Below are positions 45,474-55,172 of a stretch of DNA of 55,441 nt, one piece after another. Location of the stretch: positions 1 to 55,441 of the forward strand of contig NZ_ALVY01000215.1 in the NCBI RefSeq assembly GCF_000332035.1. Direction: 5' to 3'. Position 1 is the first letter of the stretch, and every line of letters starts with the position of its first letter. The DNA is from Gloeocapsa sp. PCC 73106. Lineage in GTDB: Bacteria; Cyanobacteriota; Cyanobacteriia; Cyanobacteriales; Gloeocapsaceae. Under the pieces are notes generated by a model. It was given only the letters and a program-made list of their open reading frames with translations. It had not been told where the DNA came from and searched no databases. A program made the translations under genes and the position numbers.

Positions 45474-47972
45474 TCAAAATCCGATCTCTACCTCGGCAAT
45501 TTCAAGACGTGTTTTCAGTACTGAATCTGGATTTAAACTAATGGAATCAATACCTGCTTCGACTAAAAAGCGAGCAAACTCGGGATAATCACTGGGTGCT
45601 TGTCCACAAATGCCAATTTTGCGTTGGTTTTCCTTGGCTTTAGTAATGACCATTTGAATCATCGTTTTAACAGCCTCATTGCGTTCATCGAAGCTAGAAG
45701 CAACTAAAGCAGAATCGCGATCGAGTCCCAAAATAAGCTGAGTCAAGTCGTTAGAGCCGATGGAAAAACCGTCAAAAATCGTACTAAACTCAGAAGCTAA
45801 AATCACGTTACTGGGAATTTCGCACATCATGTACACTTGTAAACCGTTTTCCCCTTTTTTCAAGCCGTGTTTTGCCATTTCCCTGAGAACGCGACGCCCT
45901 TCTTCTGGAGTACGACAAAAAGGGATCATTGGAATTACATTGATTAGGCCCATTTCATCCCGCACTCTTTTAATAGCTCGACATTCTAAGCCATAAGCAT
46001 CTCGATACCGTTCGTCGTAGTAACGTGACGCACCGCGCCAACCGATCATCGGGTTTTCTTCGCAAGGTTCAAATTGTTTACCACCAAGTAAATTAGCGTA
46101 TTCATTGCTTTTAAAATCTGACATTCTCACCACTACCGGACTAGGATAAAACGCCGCAGCAATGGTACCAACACCCTGAGCTAATTTATCCACGAAGAAA
46201 TCGGTTTTATGAGAATATAAACTAGTCAAAGCTGCGATTTCAAGCTTAACCAAAGGATCAGAAATTTGGTCAAAATGCAGCAAAGCTAAAGGATGAACGC
46301 GAATATGATTAGCGATGATAAATTCTAAACGCGCTAAACCAACTCCATCACAGGGGATAGAAGCGAGACTAAAAGCTTCATCGGGATTGCCTACATTCAT
46401 TAAAATTTGAGTACGGGTTTGGGGTAGTTTGTCCAAGAAAGTCTCTTGGATCTCAAAAGAGAGTAAACCCCAGTAAACTTTGCCCTCTTCTCCTTCGGCG
46501 CAGGAAATAGTGATATCCTCACCCGTGGTAATTACTCCCGTAGCGTTGTGACAACCCACGATCGCCGGAATACCCATCTCTCTAGCGATGATCGCTGCGT
46601 GACAAGTTCTTCCCCCTTGATTGGTGACGATCGCACTGGCTTTTTTCATAATTGGTTCCCAATCTGGGTCGGTTTTATTAGTAACTAAGACCTCTCCGGC
46701 TTGAAATTCACCCATTTTAGCTACATCTAGAATTATCCGAGCTTTACCCTGACCAATCATTTCTCCCACCGCTCTACCCGTAATCAAAACTGTACCGCTT
46801 TCAGTGAGTTGATAACTTTTGAGGATGTTGCTAGATTTTTGTGATTGTACCGTCTCCGGACGCGCTTGCACTATATATATTTCACCGGTTTCGCCATCTT
46901 TTGCCCATTCAATATCCATAGGGGTATAGATACCGCGAACTTGGGAATAGTGATCCTCAATCACGCAAGCCCATTTAGCTAGTAAGAGAACTTCGTCGTC
47001 ACTCAGGGCATATTTACCACGTTCTGATTCCGATACGGGTACGTTTTTGGTTTGTTTACCCCCACCTAAGTCATAAATCATCTTAATTTCTTTACCCCCC
47101 AGGCGTTTTTTTAAGATGGGGCGATATCCTTGTTGTAAAGTGGGTTTGAAGACGAAGAACTCATCGGGGTTTACTGCACCTTGAACTATGTTCTCTCCTA
47201 AACCATAAGCTGCAGTAATAAAGACAGCGTTACTAAAACCCGTTTCGGTGTCGATGGAAAACATCACTCCAGAACTCGCTAAGTCAGAGCGTACCATTTT
47301 CTGCACTCCCACGGATAAGGCGATGTCAAAATGATCAAAGCCTTTGGCGGTGCGGTAGGAAATGGCTCTATCAGTAAAAATAGACGCAAAACACCGGTGA
47401 CAAGAATCAATGACGTTGCTAACACCGTGAACGTTGAGATAGGTTTCTTGTTGTCCCGCAAAACTAGCATCGGGTAAGTCTTCCGCTGTGGCGCTCGATC
47501 GCACTGCTACATCTGTGTCGTAACTCAATTGTTTGCAGTAGAGTTTTTCTTCTGGGGATAACCCCTGACAGGTTCTGGGATCTTCGCCGTAACTTCTGCA
47601 AAGATGGAAATAAGCTGTCGCGATCGCTGCTTCTAATTCTTTAGGAAAGGGGGTGTTAAGCATCAAAGCGCGGGCTTGTTTCCCATGATCCCTGAGATTA
47701 TTTAAATCTTCTACGTCTAAATCGGCAAAAAGCTCCCGCAATTGCCTGTCTAATCCTGCTTTTTCCACAAAGTAGCGGTATGCTTGAGCGGTAGTTGCAA
47801 AACCATTAGGTACTTTGATACCCTTTGGGGTTAGTTGTCGAATCATTTCCCCGAGAGAGGCGTTTTTCCCTCCTACTAGAGAAATATCTTCTATTCCTAC
47901 TTCTTCAAACCAGAGCACAAAAGCTTCTTCTTTTGTTTTCGTTACAGTCTCTTGGTTAATAGTAGTTACCAT
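45474..47972 (-). CDS. ppsA: Phosphoenolpyruvate synthase
   Basis: An 832-residue enzyme that turns pyruvate and ATP into PEP, AMP and phosphate. The N-terminal ATP-binding domain has VGGKNASLGEM and VRSSATAEDLPDASFAGQQE. The phospho-histidine loop is GGRTCHAAIIAREMGIPAIVG. The C-terminal PEP-binding barrel has the catalytic Cys segment GICGQAPSDYP. Length is close to the family norm. It stands alone, with a hairpin just upstream of its start. Confidence 0.96.
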   Translation of the reverse strand: MVTTINQETVTKTKEEAFVLWFEEVGIEDISLVGGKNASLGEMIRQLTPKGIKVPNGFATTAQAYRYFVEKAGLDRQLRELFADLDVEDLNNLRDHGKQARALMLNTPFPKELEAAIATAYFHLCRSYGEDPRTCQGLSPEEKLYCKQLSYDTDVAVRSSATAEDLPDASFAGQQETYLNVHGVSNVIDSCHRCFASIFTDRAISYRTAKGFDHFDIALSVGVQKMVRSDLASSGVMFSIDTETGFSNAVFITAAYGLGENIVQGAVNPDEFFVFKPTLQQGYRPILKKRLGGKEIKMIYDLGGGKQTKNVPVSESERGKYALSDDEVLLLAKWACVIEDHYSQVRGIYTPMDIEWAKDGETGEIYIVQARPETVQSQKSSNILKSYQLTESGTVLITGRAVGEMIGQGKARIILDVAKMGEFQAGEVLVTNKTDPDWEPIMKKASAIVTNQGGRTCHAAIIAREMGIPAIVGCHNATGVITTGEDITISCAEGEEGKVYWGLLSFEIQETFLDKLPQTRTQILMNVGNPDEAFSLASIPCDGVGLARLEFIIANHIRVHPLALLHFDQISDPLVKLEIAALTSLYSHKTDFFVDKLAQGVGTIAAAFYPSPVVVRMSDFKSNEYANLLGGKQFEPCEENPMIGWRGASRYYDERYRDAYGLECRAIKRVRDEMGLINVIPMIPFCRTPEEGRRVLREMAKHGLKKGENGLQVYMMCEIPSNVILASEFSTIFDGFSIGSNDLTQLILGLDRDSALVASSFDERNEAVKTMIQMVITKAKENQRKIGICGQAPSDYPEFARFLVEAGIDSISLNPDSVLKTRLEIAEVEIGF

Positions 47973-47996
47973 GATTTTCTGATTCTCCTCTGTTGT

Positions 47997-48030
47997 CTCA
48001 AAATGTTAAGATTCTTACTGACATCTTGAG
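47997..48030 (-). promoter_or_regulatory. Hairpin in the ppsA leader
   Basis: CTCAAGATGTCA and TTAACATTTTGAG (minus strand) pair over 10 of 12 positions around a short loop, about 25 bases ahead of the ppsA ATG. No T-run follows. It may affect ppsA translation or be a regulator site. Confidence 0.4.
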
Positions 48031-48126
48031 ATGACTGTCGTTTTTCTCTTATACTTCCTATTTTAACTTCTGTTTTATCTTGATCCCCAGTCTGTTTACA
48101 AAATAATAGATTTTTTTTCTTAAGTT

Positions 48127-48537
48127 TTGACTATGTTTGCAATTATAGGTAATTGTGGTTCTGGTAAAACAACTTTAGCCAAAAAATTATCCCAGTCGGC
48201 TCAGATACCTATTTTAGATCTTGATACTATTGCTTGGACACAAGGTAGTACTCCTGTGCGTCAACCGATTGATGTAGTTAAAATTCGATTGCAGAAATTT
48301 TGTCTGTCTCAGAGTAATTGGATCGTTGAGGGGTGTTATGGGGATTTAATCGAGATAGTACTTAAATGGAAACCTGAACTGATTTTTTTGAACCCGGGAG
48401 AAGCCGTCTGTCTAAATAAATGTCTGCAAGTGGCGATCGCTTCTATGTCAGAATTATTTGTTATTCCTGAAAAGCCAGAGATATCTCTAGATAAGGTCCT
48501 AGATGAAGACTGGTTTCCTGAAAGCTCGATTTCATGA
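48127..48537 (+). CDS. Short P-loop NTPase (adenylate/shikimate-kinase-like)
   Basis: A 136-residue protein. Walker A is GNCGSGKTT (residues 8-16), followed by an AP/topology-modulation-type pattern (ILDLDTIAW; WIVEGCYGDL). Related proteins of this kind run to about 170-180 residues, with a CxxRPWEPH-type segment and a closing helix. Here the frame ends in an unrelated-looking tail (ISLDKVLDEDWF), so it may be truncated or frameshifted after residue 98. Substrate unknown. Confidence 0.7.
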   Translation: MTMFAIIGNCGSGKTTLAKKLSQSAQIPILDLDTIAWTQGSTPVRQPIDVVKIRLQKFCLSQSNWIVEGCYGDLIEIVLKWKPELIFLNPGEAVCLNKCLQVAIASMSELFVIPEKPEISLDKVLDEDWFPESSIS

Positions 48538-48572
48538 TAAACTAATCTTCATCGTTTCTGGATTGATGTTTT

Positions 48573-48905
48573 ATGAAAGCTCAACCAATCCCACCGATTA
48601 CCCTACCACCTCTTAGAAATGTCGAACAAGAGAAACAGTGGTTAGAAGAAGCTTTGCATCATTGGCTTGATCAAGAATTTATTCCCGAAGCTATTAACTT
48701 TAAAATAGCTCAAAGGGCGGCACAAATTTTTATCCGACAGCGACTCGAGGGAGAAAATGATTTAGGATCCCTGGTTATCGCTATTATTACCGAGATGCAA
48801 AACTTTAATTTTCGCGAAAGCTTCTATAGTGAATTTGCGATCGCCAACGCTATTAGCGATCTAATTTTAGCTAGTCTGGGAGTTGATTGCTGTTGCGGTG
48901 ACTAG
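48573..48905 (+). CDS. Small conserved-type protein, unknown
   Basis: A 110-residue acidic, helical protein that starts with a Pro-rich segment (IPPITLPPLRNVEQE) and ends with three Cys (VDCCCGD). No signal peptide or membrane helix. I do not recognise a named domain. It converges with rpsN, 11 bases apart, and follows the P-loop gene by 35 bases. Confidence 0.6.
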   Translation: MKAQPIPPITLPPLRNVEQEKQWLEEALHHWLDQEFIPEAINFKIAQRAAQIFIRQRLEGENDLGSLVIAIITEMQNFNFRESFYSEFAIANAISDLILASLGVDCCCGD

Positions 48906-48916
48906 AGCACCTCTTT

Positions 48917-49219
48917 CTACCAACTTGATTTGACTACCCCAGGAAGTAATCCCTGGTGTGCCCACTCTCTTAGTACGTTACGGCACAAGCCGAAATCCCG
49001 GTAATAGCCTCTTGGTTTTCCCGTTACCCAGCAACGATTGCGCAAGCGATTACGGGCGCTGCTACGGGGAAGTTGTTGTATTTGACGGTGAATTTCGATT
49101 TTTTCTCCCATAGATTCCGCCGCATGAAACTGTTCTTTTAATTCAGTTCTTTTTGCCTCATATTTTTCAACGAGACGACGACGTTTTTTTTCTCTTTCGA
49201 TCATTGATTTTTTAGCCAT
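48917..49219 (-). CDS. rpsN: 30S ribosomal protein S14
   Basis: A 100-residue S14 of the zinc-free type. The start [20 protein letters not shown] and the C-terminal [20 protein letters not shown] and [11 protein letters not shown] blocks are diagnostic. It stands apart from the main ribosomal operon, as is usual in cyanobacteria. Confidence 0.98.
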   Translation of the reverse strand: MAKKSMIEREKKRRRLVEKYEAKRTELKEQFHAAESMGEKIEIHRQIQQLPRSSARNRLRNRCWVTGKPRGYYRDFGLCRNVLREWAHQGLLPGVVKSSW

Positions 49220-49280
49220 TTTGTCCTTTAAATTATTTAAACAGCATTCTCTATCTTAACTTATTTGGCGAGTTTGGCAA

Positions 49281-50726
49281 CTACTCTAATGGTAGTGGTT
49301 TTCCCAAGGATAAAGCGGTTAATTTAGCTTGCTCTGATTCAGTTAATTCCCCGGGTAAACCAATAATCTCTTTGTAGATTTTAATATATTCAGCGGTAGA
49401 CTTGTACCAACTGAAATCTTCACCCATGGCGCGCTGTTGTAATTGTTGCCACTGATCTTTGTAACGGTAGCTTTCCCAAGCCCTGACTAGACAAGTATAA
49501 AGATCTAGGGGTTCATAGCGATCGAAAGAGAAGCCTGTACCTACGTTATTTTCAGGATCATGGAAAGAAACCGTATCGACTAATCCTCCAGTACGCCTAA
49601 CAATGGGAATAGAACCATAGCGCATAGCGAGCAACTGACTGATACCACAGGGTTCAAAACGGGAGGGCATCAGAAAAGCGTCGGTACCTGCATAAATACG
49701 ACGAGATAGAGCATCGTTATATAATAACTGAACAGAGATACGCCCGGAAAAACGGGAAGATAGCTCCCAGAGTTGAGTTTCATAATAACGCTCACCCGTC
49801 CCCAGGATAATTAACTGGACGTCGGTATAGGCCATGAAGCGATCGAGAATTTGGATAACTAAATCAATCCCTTTTTGCTCAACAAGACGAGATACCAACC
49901 CAATTAAAAATACTTTGCGATTGACCTCTAAACCTGTTTCCTCTTGTAATTTAATCTTATTAACTATCCGTTTTTCCAGTGTTTCGGGGGTAAATTGCTG
50001 GTGAATATATTTATCTGTGGCCGGATTATAGCTATCGATATCAATCCCATTAAGAATTCCCGTTAATTTGCCACTAATAAACGATAATAGCCCCTCTAAT
50101 TTCTCTCCATAGGTGGGAGTTTGGATTTGTTGAGCGTAGGTAGGAGAAACGGTGTTGACGCGATCGGCGTATTGTAAAGCGGCAGCCATCGCGTTATGTC
50201 CTTGCATATACCAAGGACACCAGGTAATTTTATCTAAATACCAACGCCAGGGTCCCTGATAAGCTAAGTTGTGGATAGTGAAGAGAGTACCAATATCGGG
50301 GGATTGGTGCATCCATACGGGAATCATCCCGGTGTGCCAGTCATGACAGTGGATAATTTGTGGTTTCCAATAATTCCAGGCAAATTCTGCCGTTCCATTG
50401 GAGAAAAGGGTGAATCGCCAAAACTCATCTTCTCCGGCGTAGATGCGACGGGGCAAAAAAGCAGGATGTCCAAAAAGATAAAGGGGAACCTCGGTACCAG
50501 GAAGAACCGTTTCATAAATAGAAAAATTCTGGAACATAGCGAAGCTTTGCCAAATTGGGTCTTTGGGAATCTCCATCTTGTCAGAGAGAAAGCCATAATA
50601 GGGTATGATAATCCGGACATCATGACCCAACTTTTTCAATACGTTCGGTAGAGCACCAACAACATCTCCCATACCACCCACTTTAGCGATGGGTGCGGCT
50701 TCGGCGGACACAAATAAAATACGCAT
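49281..50726 (-). CDS. glgA: Glycogen synthase (ADP-glucose type)
   Basis: A 481-residue GT5 enzyme that extends glycogen from ADP-glucose. The start has [19 protein letters not shown] with the KxGG substrate loop at 16-19. The C-terminal lobe has [21 protein letters not shown], with the catalytic glutamate, and a TGGLVDTV segment. Cyanobacteria often have two forms (GlgA1, GlgA2); which one this is was not decided. Confidence 0.95.
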   Translation of the reverse strand: MRILFVSAEAAPIAKVGGMGDVVGALPNVLKKLGHDVRIIIPYYGFLSDKMEIPKDPIWQSFAMFQNFSIYETVLPGTEVPLYLFGHPAFLPRRIYAGEDEFWRFTLFSNGTAEFAWNYWKPQIIHCHDWHTGMIPVWMHQSPDIGTLFTIHNLAYQGPWRWYLDKITWCPWYMQGHNAMAAALQYADRVNTVSPTYAQQIQTPTYGEKLEGLLSFISGKLTGILNGIDIDSYNPATDKYIHQQFTPETLEKRIVNKIKLQEETGLEVNRKVFLIGLVSRLVEQKGIDLVIQILDRFMAYTDVQLIILGTGERYYETQLWELSSRFSGRISVQLLYNDALSRRIYAGTDAFLMPSRFEPCGISQLLAMRYGSIPIVRRTGGLVDTVSFHDPENNVGTGFSFDRYEPLDLYTCLVRAWESYRYKDQWQQLQQRAMGEDFSWYKSTAEYIKIYKEIIGLPGELTESEQAKLTALSLGKPLPLE

Positions 50727-50779
50727 CTTTTAAGATTCTGCTTTTTCTGACATACTCTACAATTTATCAGAGAATATGA

Positions 50780-51334
50780 TCAATAAACTATCCTTTCTAC
50801 GGCGTGAGCTAACTCAGAGGCTACTTTAGCTGAATAGGGACGTATCCACCACCATAGTAAGGGTGAAAGCCAGCCTCGTAGGGTTACCGAACAAGAAATA
50901 TAGGTTCCACATAGGGTAGACTCTACCTGATAGGTGATACGTTGTTCCATACCCGGAATGGCTAATATTCTGATAGCTAGCAACTCTTTAGGACGAACAT
51001 TCTCCACAAAAATACTTACCGGAATAGGTGTTAAACGTGTTACAACCTGATAAATTAATCCCGGTTTAGCAATTAATCCATGAGGTACGTTGGTTTTGAA
51101 AAACAGAGGATGCCAAGAAACATCCGCAATGTTAATGAGTTTTTGCCACAGTAGGTCTATGGGCGCACTGCTCACTACTCGATAGGTTTTGAATAGAGAG
51201 AATGTACAAAAAAGTCTTCCTTTAGCAGCAATTAGTCTGAGAGAGAAATTAAGAATCACGTTCTGCCACTTCCAAGAATCTTCAGGCAAGGTTTTTATTC
51301 TAGCATCATCGGCAATCTTAAAATCGTGACGCAA
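50780..51334 (-). CDS. SRPBCC-like lipid/ligand-binding protein
   Basis: A 184-residue protein whose middle and end fit the START/polyketide-cyclase (SRPBCC) layout: TYRVVSSAPIDLLWQKLINI with a Trp at DVSWHP, the strand LLAIRILAIPGMEQRITYQV, and a long C-terminal amphipathic helix. The ligand is unknown. It is divergent from hemF, with 52 bases between starts. Confidence 0.7.
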   Translation of the reverse strand: MRHDFKIADDARIKTLPEDSWKWQNVILNFSLRLIAAKGRLFCTFSLFKTYRVVSSAPIDLLWQKLINIADVSWHPLFFKTNVPHGLIAKPGLIYQVVTRLTPIPVSIFVENVRPKELLAIRILAIPGMEQRITYQVESTLCGTYISCSVTLRGWLSPLLWWWIRPYSAKVASELAHAVERIVY

Positions 51335-51386
51335 AAGCGTGGGAAAATATTATTGTATCGGATCGCGATGACTATGTTGGAAAATT

Positions 51387-52406
51387 ATGGCAGTTTTAAA
51401 TCTAGAATCAGAAAACTTTGCTCTTCCCCCTACTGACTCAAGAACCCGAGTAAAGCAGTTTCTGCATTTACTACAAGATGAAATTTGTACCGCTCTAGAA
51501 AAAGTTGATGGTGTCAGCGAGTTTCAAGAAGATAGTTGGGAAAGGGAAGAAGGCGGTGGGGGACGTTCACGCGTAATCAAGTCAGGGGGAGTTTTTGAGC
51601 AAGGGGGCGTTAATTTTTCTGAAGTTTGGGGTAAACAATTACCACCTTCGATTCTCAAGCAACGACCTGAAGCACAAGGACATCAATTTTATGCTACGGG
51701 CACGTCTATGGTCTTACACCCACATAATCCCTACGTTCCTACTGTTCATCTCAATTATCGCTATTTTGAAGCCGGTCCAGTTTGGTGGTTCGGGGGTGGA
51801 GTGGATTTAACTCCCTACTATCCTTTTGCTGAAGATGCAGTTCATTTTCACCGTACTCTTAAGTCAGCTTGTGATCAACACCATCAGGAGTATTATTCGG
51901 TCTTTAAGCCTTGGTGTGATGAATATTTTTACTTAGCCCATCGAGATGAAGCAAGGGGAATAGGAGGGATTTTCTTTGACTATCAAGATGGTCAAGGCTC
52001 ATTGTACCGGGGTTCGGAACCTCAGGGAAAAGCGGGAACTTATTCTGAGCAAATGGTAGGATCGCTTCCCTCTCGTAGTTGGGAAGATTTGTTTCAGTTT
52101 GTTATGGCTTGCGGTAGAGCTTTTTTACCCGCTTATTTACCCATCTTAGAAAGAAGAGGAGGGTTAGAGTATGGCGATCGCGAACGCAATTTTCAGCTTT
52201 ATCGTCGCGGACGTTATGTAGAATTTAATTTAGTCTACGACCGCGGTACCATTTTTGGTCTACAAACCAAGGGTAGAACCGAATCTATCCTGATGTCTTT
52301 ACCTCCTTTGGTACGATGGGAATATGGTTATCAACCTGAACCAAATACACCCGAAGCTGAGCTTTATCATACTTTTCTCAAACCCCAAGATTGGGTTAAT
52401 TGGTAA
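51387..52406 (+). CDS. hemF: Oxygen-dependent coproporphyrinogen III oxidase
   Basis: A 339-residue enzyme of haem and chlorophyll synthesis that makes protoporphyrinogen IX with O2. Diagnostic blocks are [55 protein letters not shown] and the C-terminal [17 protein letters not shown]. Length is normal. A purine-rich repeat starts at its stop codon. Confidence 0.98.
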   Translation: MAVLNLESENFALPPTDSRTRVKQFLHLLQDEICTALEKVDGVSEFQEDSWEREEGGGGRSRVIKSGGVFEQGGVNFSEVWGKQLPPSILKQRPEAQGHQFYATGTSMVLHPHNPYVPTVHLNYRYFEAGPVWWFGGGVDLTPYYPFAEDAVHFHRTLKSACDQHHQEYYSVFKPWCDEYFYLAHRDEARGIGGIFFDYQDGQGSLYRGSEPQGKAGTYSEQMVGSLPSRSWEDLFQFVMACGRAFLPAYLPILERRGGLEYGDRERNFQLYRRGRYVEFNLVYDRGTIFGLQTKGRTESILMSLPPLVRWEYGYQPEPNTPEAELYHTFLKPQDWVNW

Positions 52407-52459
52407 AGGGGAAGGGGAAAGGGGAAGGGGGAAGGGGGAAAGGGGAAAGGGGAAGGGGG
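52406..52459 (+). repeat. G-rich GGGGAA-type tract
   Basis: Eight runs of four or five G separated by two or three A. It is a low-complexity purine tract in the gap after hemF. Its many G-runs could form G-quadruplexes in DNA or RNA. An open frame runs through it, but that is a product of its composition. Confidence 0.85.
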
Positions 52460-52546
52460 TTTAACCTAACACCTAGTACCTATCCCTATCACCTTAGTGC
52501 GTACTGCTGCTATATAATGATGGCTAAAATGAGCTTCAATGAGTTT

Positions 52547-53185
52547 ATGAGCTTAACTTTATATCTGCTAAGACATGGAGAAACTAAATATAGCCTCACA
52601 GGGGGCTATTGTGGTAGTCTCGATCCAGAGTTAACCCCGGAAGGAATGCAAATGGCCCAAGCTTTTGCTGAGGCTTATCAATCTCTTTCCTGGACTGCTG
52701 TTTATGCTAGTCCTATGCGCAGAACGATCGCCACTGCTAAACCCCTCTGCGAAGCTTTAGGATTAGAGATGGAGTTGCGCGATGGACTCAAAGAAATCGA
52801 TTACGGTAAGTGGGAGGATAAAACATCTGAATGGGTCAAAGAACACTATTTAGATGATTATATTAATTGGATGACTGAACCATCTTGGAATCCCCCTACA
52901 GGAGGAGAAACGGGCATTCAGATCGCTAGCCGTGCTTCTTTGGTAATCTTGGAAATTGAAAGAAAATATCTCAGTGGTAACGTACTAGTAGTATCGCATA
53001 AGGCGACGATTAGGATTATTTTATGCAATCTGTTGGGTATTGATTTGGGACGATACCGCGATCGCATCGATTTACCCGCAGGAGGTTTAACAAAAGTTAA
53101 GTTTGGAGTACATGGTCCCCTGTTACAAAGTTTGAGCGATCGCTCTTATCTAGACGAAAGTCTGCGTGCTCGCGTTGGGACTTAA
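52547..53185 (+). CDS. Histidine phosphatase family protein
   Basis: A 212-residue protein from the ATG at 52547. The catalytic motif LRHGETKYS lies at residues 7-15, with the second histidine in VVSHKATIRII. The YASPMRRTIATAKPL segment and EIDYGKWED are typical for phosphoglycerate-mutase-like phosphatases. An ATG 18 bases upstream (52529) is also possible. A TATAAT box lies near 52512. Substrate is unknown; alpha-ribazole or sugar phosphates are common in the family. Confidence 0.88.
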   Translation: MSLTLYLLRHGETKYSLTGGYCGSLDPELTPEGMQMAQAFAEAYQSLSWTAVYASPMRRTIATAKPLCEALGLEMELRDGLKEIDYGKWEDKTSEWVKEHYLDDYINWMTEPSWNPPTGGETGIQIASRASLVILEIERKYLSGNVLVVSHKATIRIILCNLLGIDLGRYRDRIDLPAGGLTKVKFGVHGPLLQSLSDRSYLDESLRARVGT

Positions 53186-53192
53186 ATTTCAG

Positions 53193-53384
53193 TTATACTG
53201 TCTCTAACCAGTCCCAAATTGTAGCTAGCTGGGAAAGACTGACTAGTCCGTATTGCCATAAAACAATGGGGAGTACAGCTTCTCCGCTACTACTTTGGCG
53301 CTTAGCCAGATTAATTGAATTAGTGGAAATACCTAATTCTTCGATTAAAAACTGAGTAAGTTGAGCTTCGGTTTTAAATTCCAT
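53193..53384 (-). CDS. DUF2949 small protein
   Basis: A 63-residue protein fitting the cyanobacterial DUF2949 family: FLIEELGISTNSINLAKR followed by LPIVLWQYGLVSLSQLATIWDWLE. These small soluble proteins have no known function. It converges with the phosphatase gene, 7 bases apart. Confidence 0.8.
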   Translation of the reverse strand: MEFKTEAQLTQFLIEELGISTNSINLAKRQSSSGEAVLPIVLWQYGLVSLSQLATIWDWLETV

Positions 53385-53487
53385 TTCAAATTTAGTATAA
53401 CTCTCTTATGACAATAGCATTACTTAAATAAATTAAGTTGAGCTGAAAAATTTATGAGAGTAAACTTAAAAAATTTACGTGTGAGTG

Positions 53488-54849
53488 ATGAAAATTTATT
53501 GCACTCGTCCCCATTGTTCGGGTCCTGAAAATCATTTTCCTGAACTAGATCAACCGGAGAAATTAATTACGGTACCACAGAAATACTGTAGTAAATGTGG
53601 TATGCCGTTAATTTTAGCGGGTCGTTATTTACCCCAGAAAATACTAGGAGAAGGTGGTTTTGGTGCTGCTTTTCTGGCTACAGATCGTCATACTAGAAGT
53701 CAGCGGAAATGTGTAGTTAAACAGTTTAAACCCCCAACTAATTTAAGTCCACAACAACTAAAATTAGCTCAAAAATTGTTCGAAAGAGAAGCACAAGTTT
53801 TAGAAGAATTGGGGGATCAACATCCTCAAATACCACAATTATATGCTTTTTTTCCTCTAATAGTAGAAGAGGAACAATTTTTTTACTTAGTACAAGAATT
53901 TATTGATGGTCAAAATCTCGAAACAGAATTAGAAACAAGAGGTAAATTTTCTCCGCCGGAAGTCCTTGATTTGTTAAAAGAAATGCTCAATATTCTCAAG
54001 TTTATACATGAATATGAGCCAAGCGACCCAGAAATGAAACCCCCTACTATTCATCGAGATATTAAACCCGCGAATATCATGAGAGATAAAAAAGGGAAGT
54101 TATATTTACTCGATTTTGGCGCGGTAAAAGTAACCAGCAGAGCAATTGATCCCAAAAAAAATCCAACGCAAATATATACACCAGGATACGCAGCACCAGA
54201 ACAAACGACGGTTGGGGAGGTTTATCCCTGCACAGATTTATACGCTTTAGCTATAACTTGTTTAGTTCTTTTAACGGGTAAATTACCTTCAGAGTTATAC
54301 AAAAACAATCGAGTAACTTGGCGCGAAAACATTGAACTTAGTGATAAATTAGGGGATGCTATAGATAGAATGACTAAGCAGGATCACGAAGAGCGTTTTC
54401 AATCAGCTCAGTTAGTTCTTGATTTTTTGGTTCCTTCAGAGCTAGTACCACCGCTACCGTCAGAAGTACCTAAAGTTTATACACCCAAGTTTAACTTAAT
54501 CCAAATCCTCAGTGGTGCGGGTTTTGTTGGTTCTCAGGGAACATTATTAATAATAGCGATCGCTAGCTTTTTTCCTCTTCCTATTACTTTGATCATTTCG
54601 GGGATACTTTTACTGGGTTTAATCTCCGGTATCTATTTTCGTGTCTTGGAAAAATGGGACTTAATTACCATACCTATAATTAGCTTAGGTTTAGTCTGGC
54701 TGATTTCACCCCTTCACCAGATTTTAATTACACATGGTTTAGGAAAATTCTTTGTAGCGTTTTTCCCTATATTAGGTGCAGCGGGCGCTATTGCGGCAAC
54801 TACTCTATTTCTTTTAGTCTATAAAGTTTTATCCTTAATTATCAAATAG
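53488..54849 (+). CDS. Serine/threonine protein kinase with zinc ribbon and membrane tail
   Basis: A 453-residue protein. The N-terminus has a four-Cys zinc ribbon (CTRPHC ... CSKC, residues 4-38). The kinase domain follows: GEGGFGAAF loop, a Lys in VVKQF, catalytic HRDIKPANIM, DFG and the APE motif (YAAPEQ). Four hydrophobic helices fill about residues 345-453 (LLIIAIASFFPLPITLIISG; LIISGILLLGLISGIYF), so it is membrane bound. This layout is common among cyanobacterial kinases. An in-frame GTG lies one codon upstream. Targets are unknown. Confidence 0.92.
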   Translation: MKIYCTRPHCSGPENHFPELDQPEKLITVPQKYCSKCGMPLILAGRYLPQKILGEGGFGAAFLATDRHTRSQRKCVVKQFKPPTNLSPQQLKLAQKLFEREAQVLEELGDQHPQIPQLYAFFPLIVEEEQFFYLVQEFIDGQNLETELETRGKFSPPEVLDLLKEMLNILKFIHEYEPSDPEMKPPTIHRDIKPANIMRDKKGKLYLLDFGAVKVTSRAIDPKKNPTQIYTPGYAAPEQTTVGEVYPCTDLYALAITCLVLLTGKLPSELYKNNRVTWRENIELSDKLGDAIDRMTKQDHEERFQSAQLVLDFLVPSELVPPLPSEVPKVYTPKFNLIQILSGAGFVGSQGTLLIIAIASFFPLPITLIISGILLLGLISGIYFRVLEKWDLITIPIISLGLVWLISPLHQILITHGLGKFFVAFFPILGAAGAIAATTLFLLVYKVLSLIIK

Positions 54850-55172
54850 TTACGATTGACTCTCGCACTACGTATTGCTCTAACGGAAGCTACGGTGGGA
54901 CTTTGTCCATCAAGAAGTTACTATTTTATCGTTTTGTTTTGAGAGAATTTTAGACCAGGCTATTGACTTTAAGCTCCATTCCCTAGTCGGAATGTGAGTT
55001 TTCCTGTGAGGGAGTGTATATGAGCAGAACCACCCCCATTATAATAAAACAATATCAGAAAGAAGAACTAAAAGATAGTGAAGATTTTTGAAAGTTGAGA
55101 AATTTCTAAGCTATTTTTAGCAATTTAAAATTCATTTAATATAAAAACCCTTACCCTGACCGTAGCGCTGTA
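54850..55172. other. Gene-free gap
   Basis: A 323-base stretch. It has a minor 24-codon frame from about 55020 without family likeness, and a GC-richer patch (54850-55020). I see no RNA gene, terminator with a T-run or repeat I can support. Confidence 0.5.

Noticed and set aside
50271-50651. Plus-strand 126-codon frame inside glgA
   Set aside because: It is antisense to conserved glycogen synthase sequence and has no recognisable domain.
52400-52546. Gly/Lys-rich N-terminal extension of the histidine phosphatase
   Set aside because: It is a translation of the G-rich tract; the catalytic domain begins at the later ATG.
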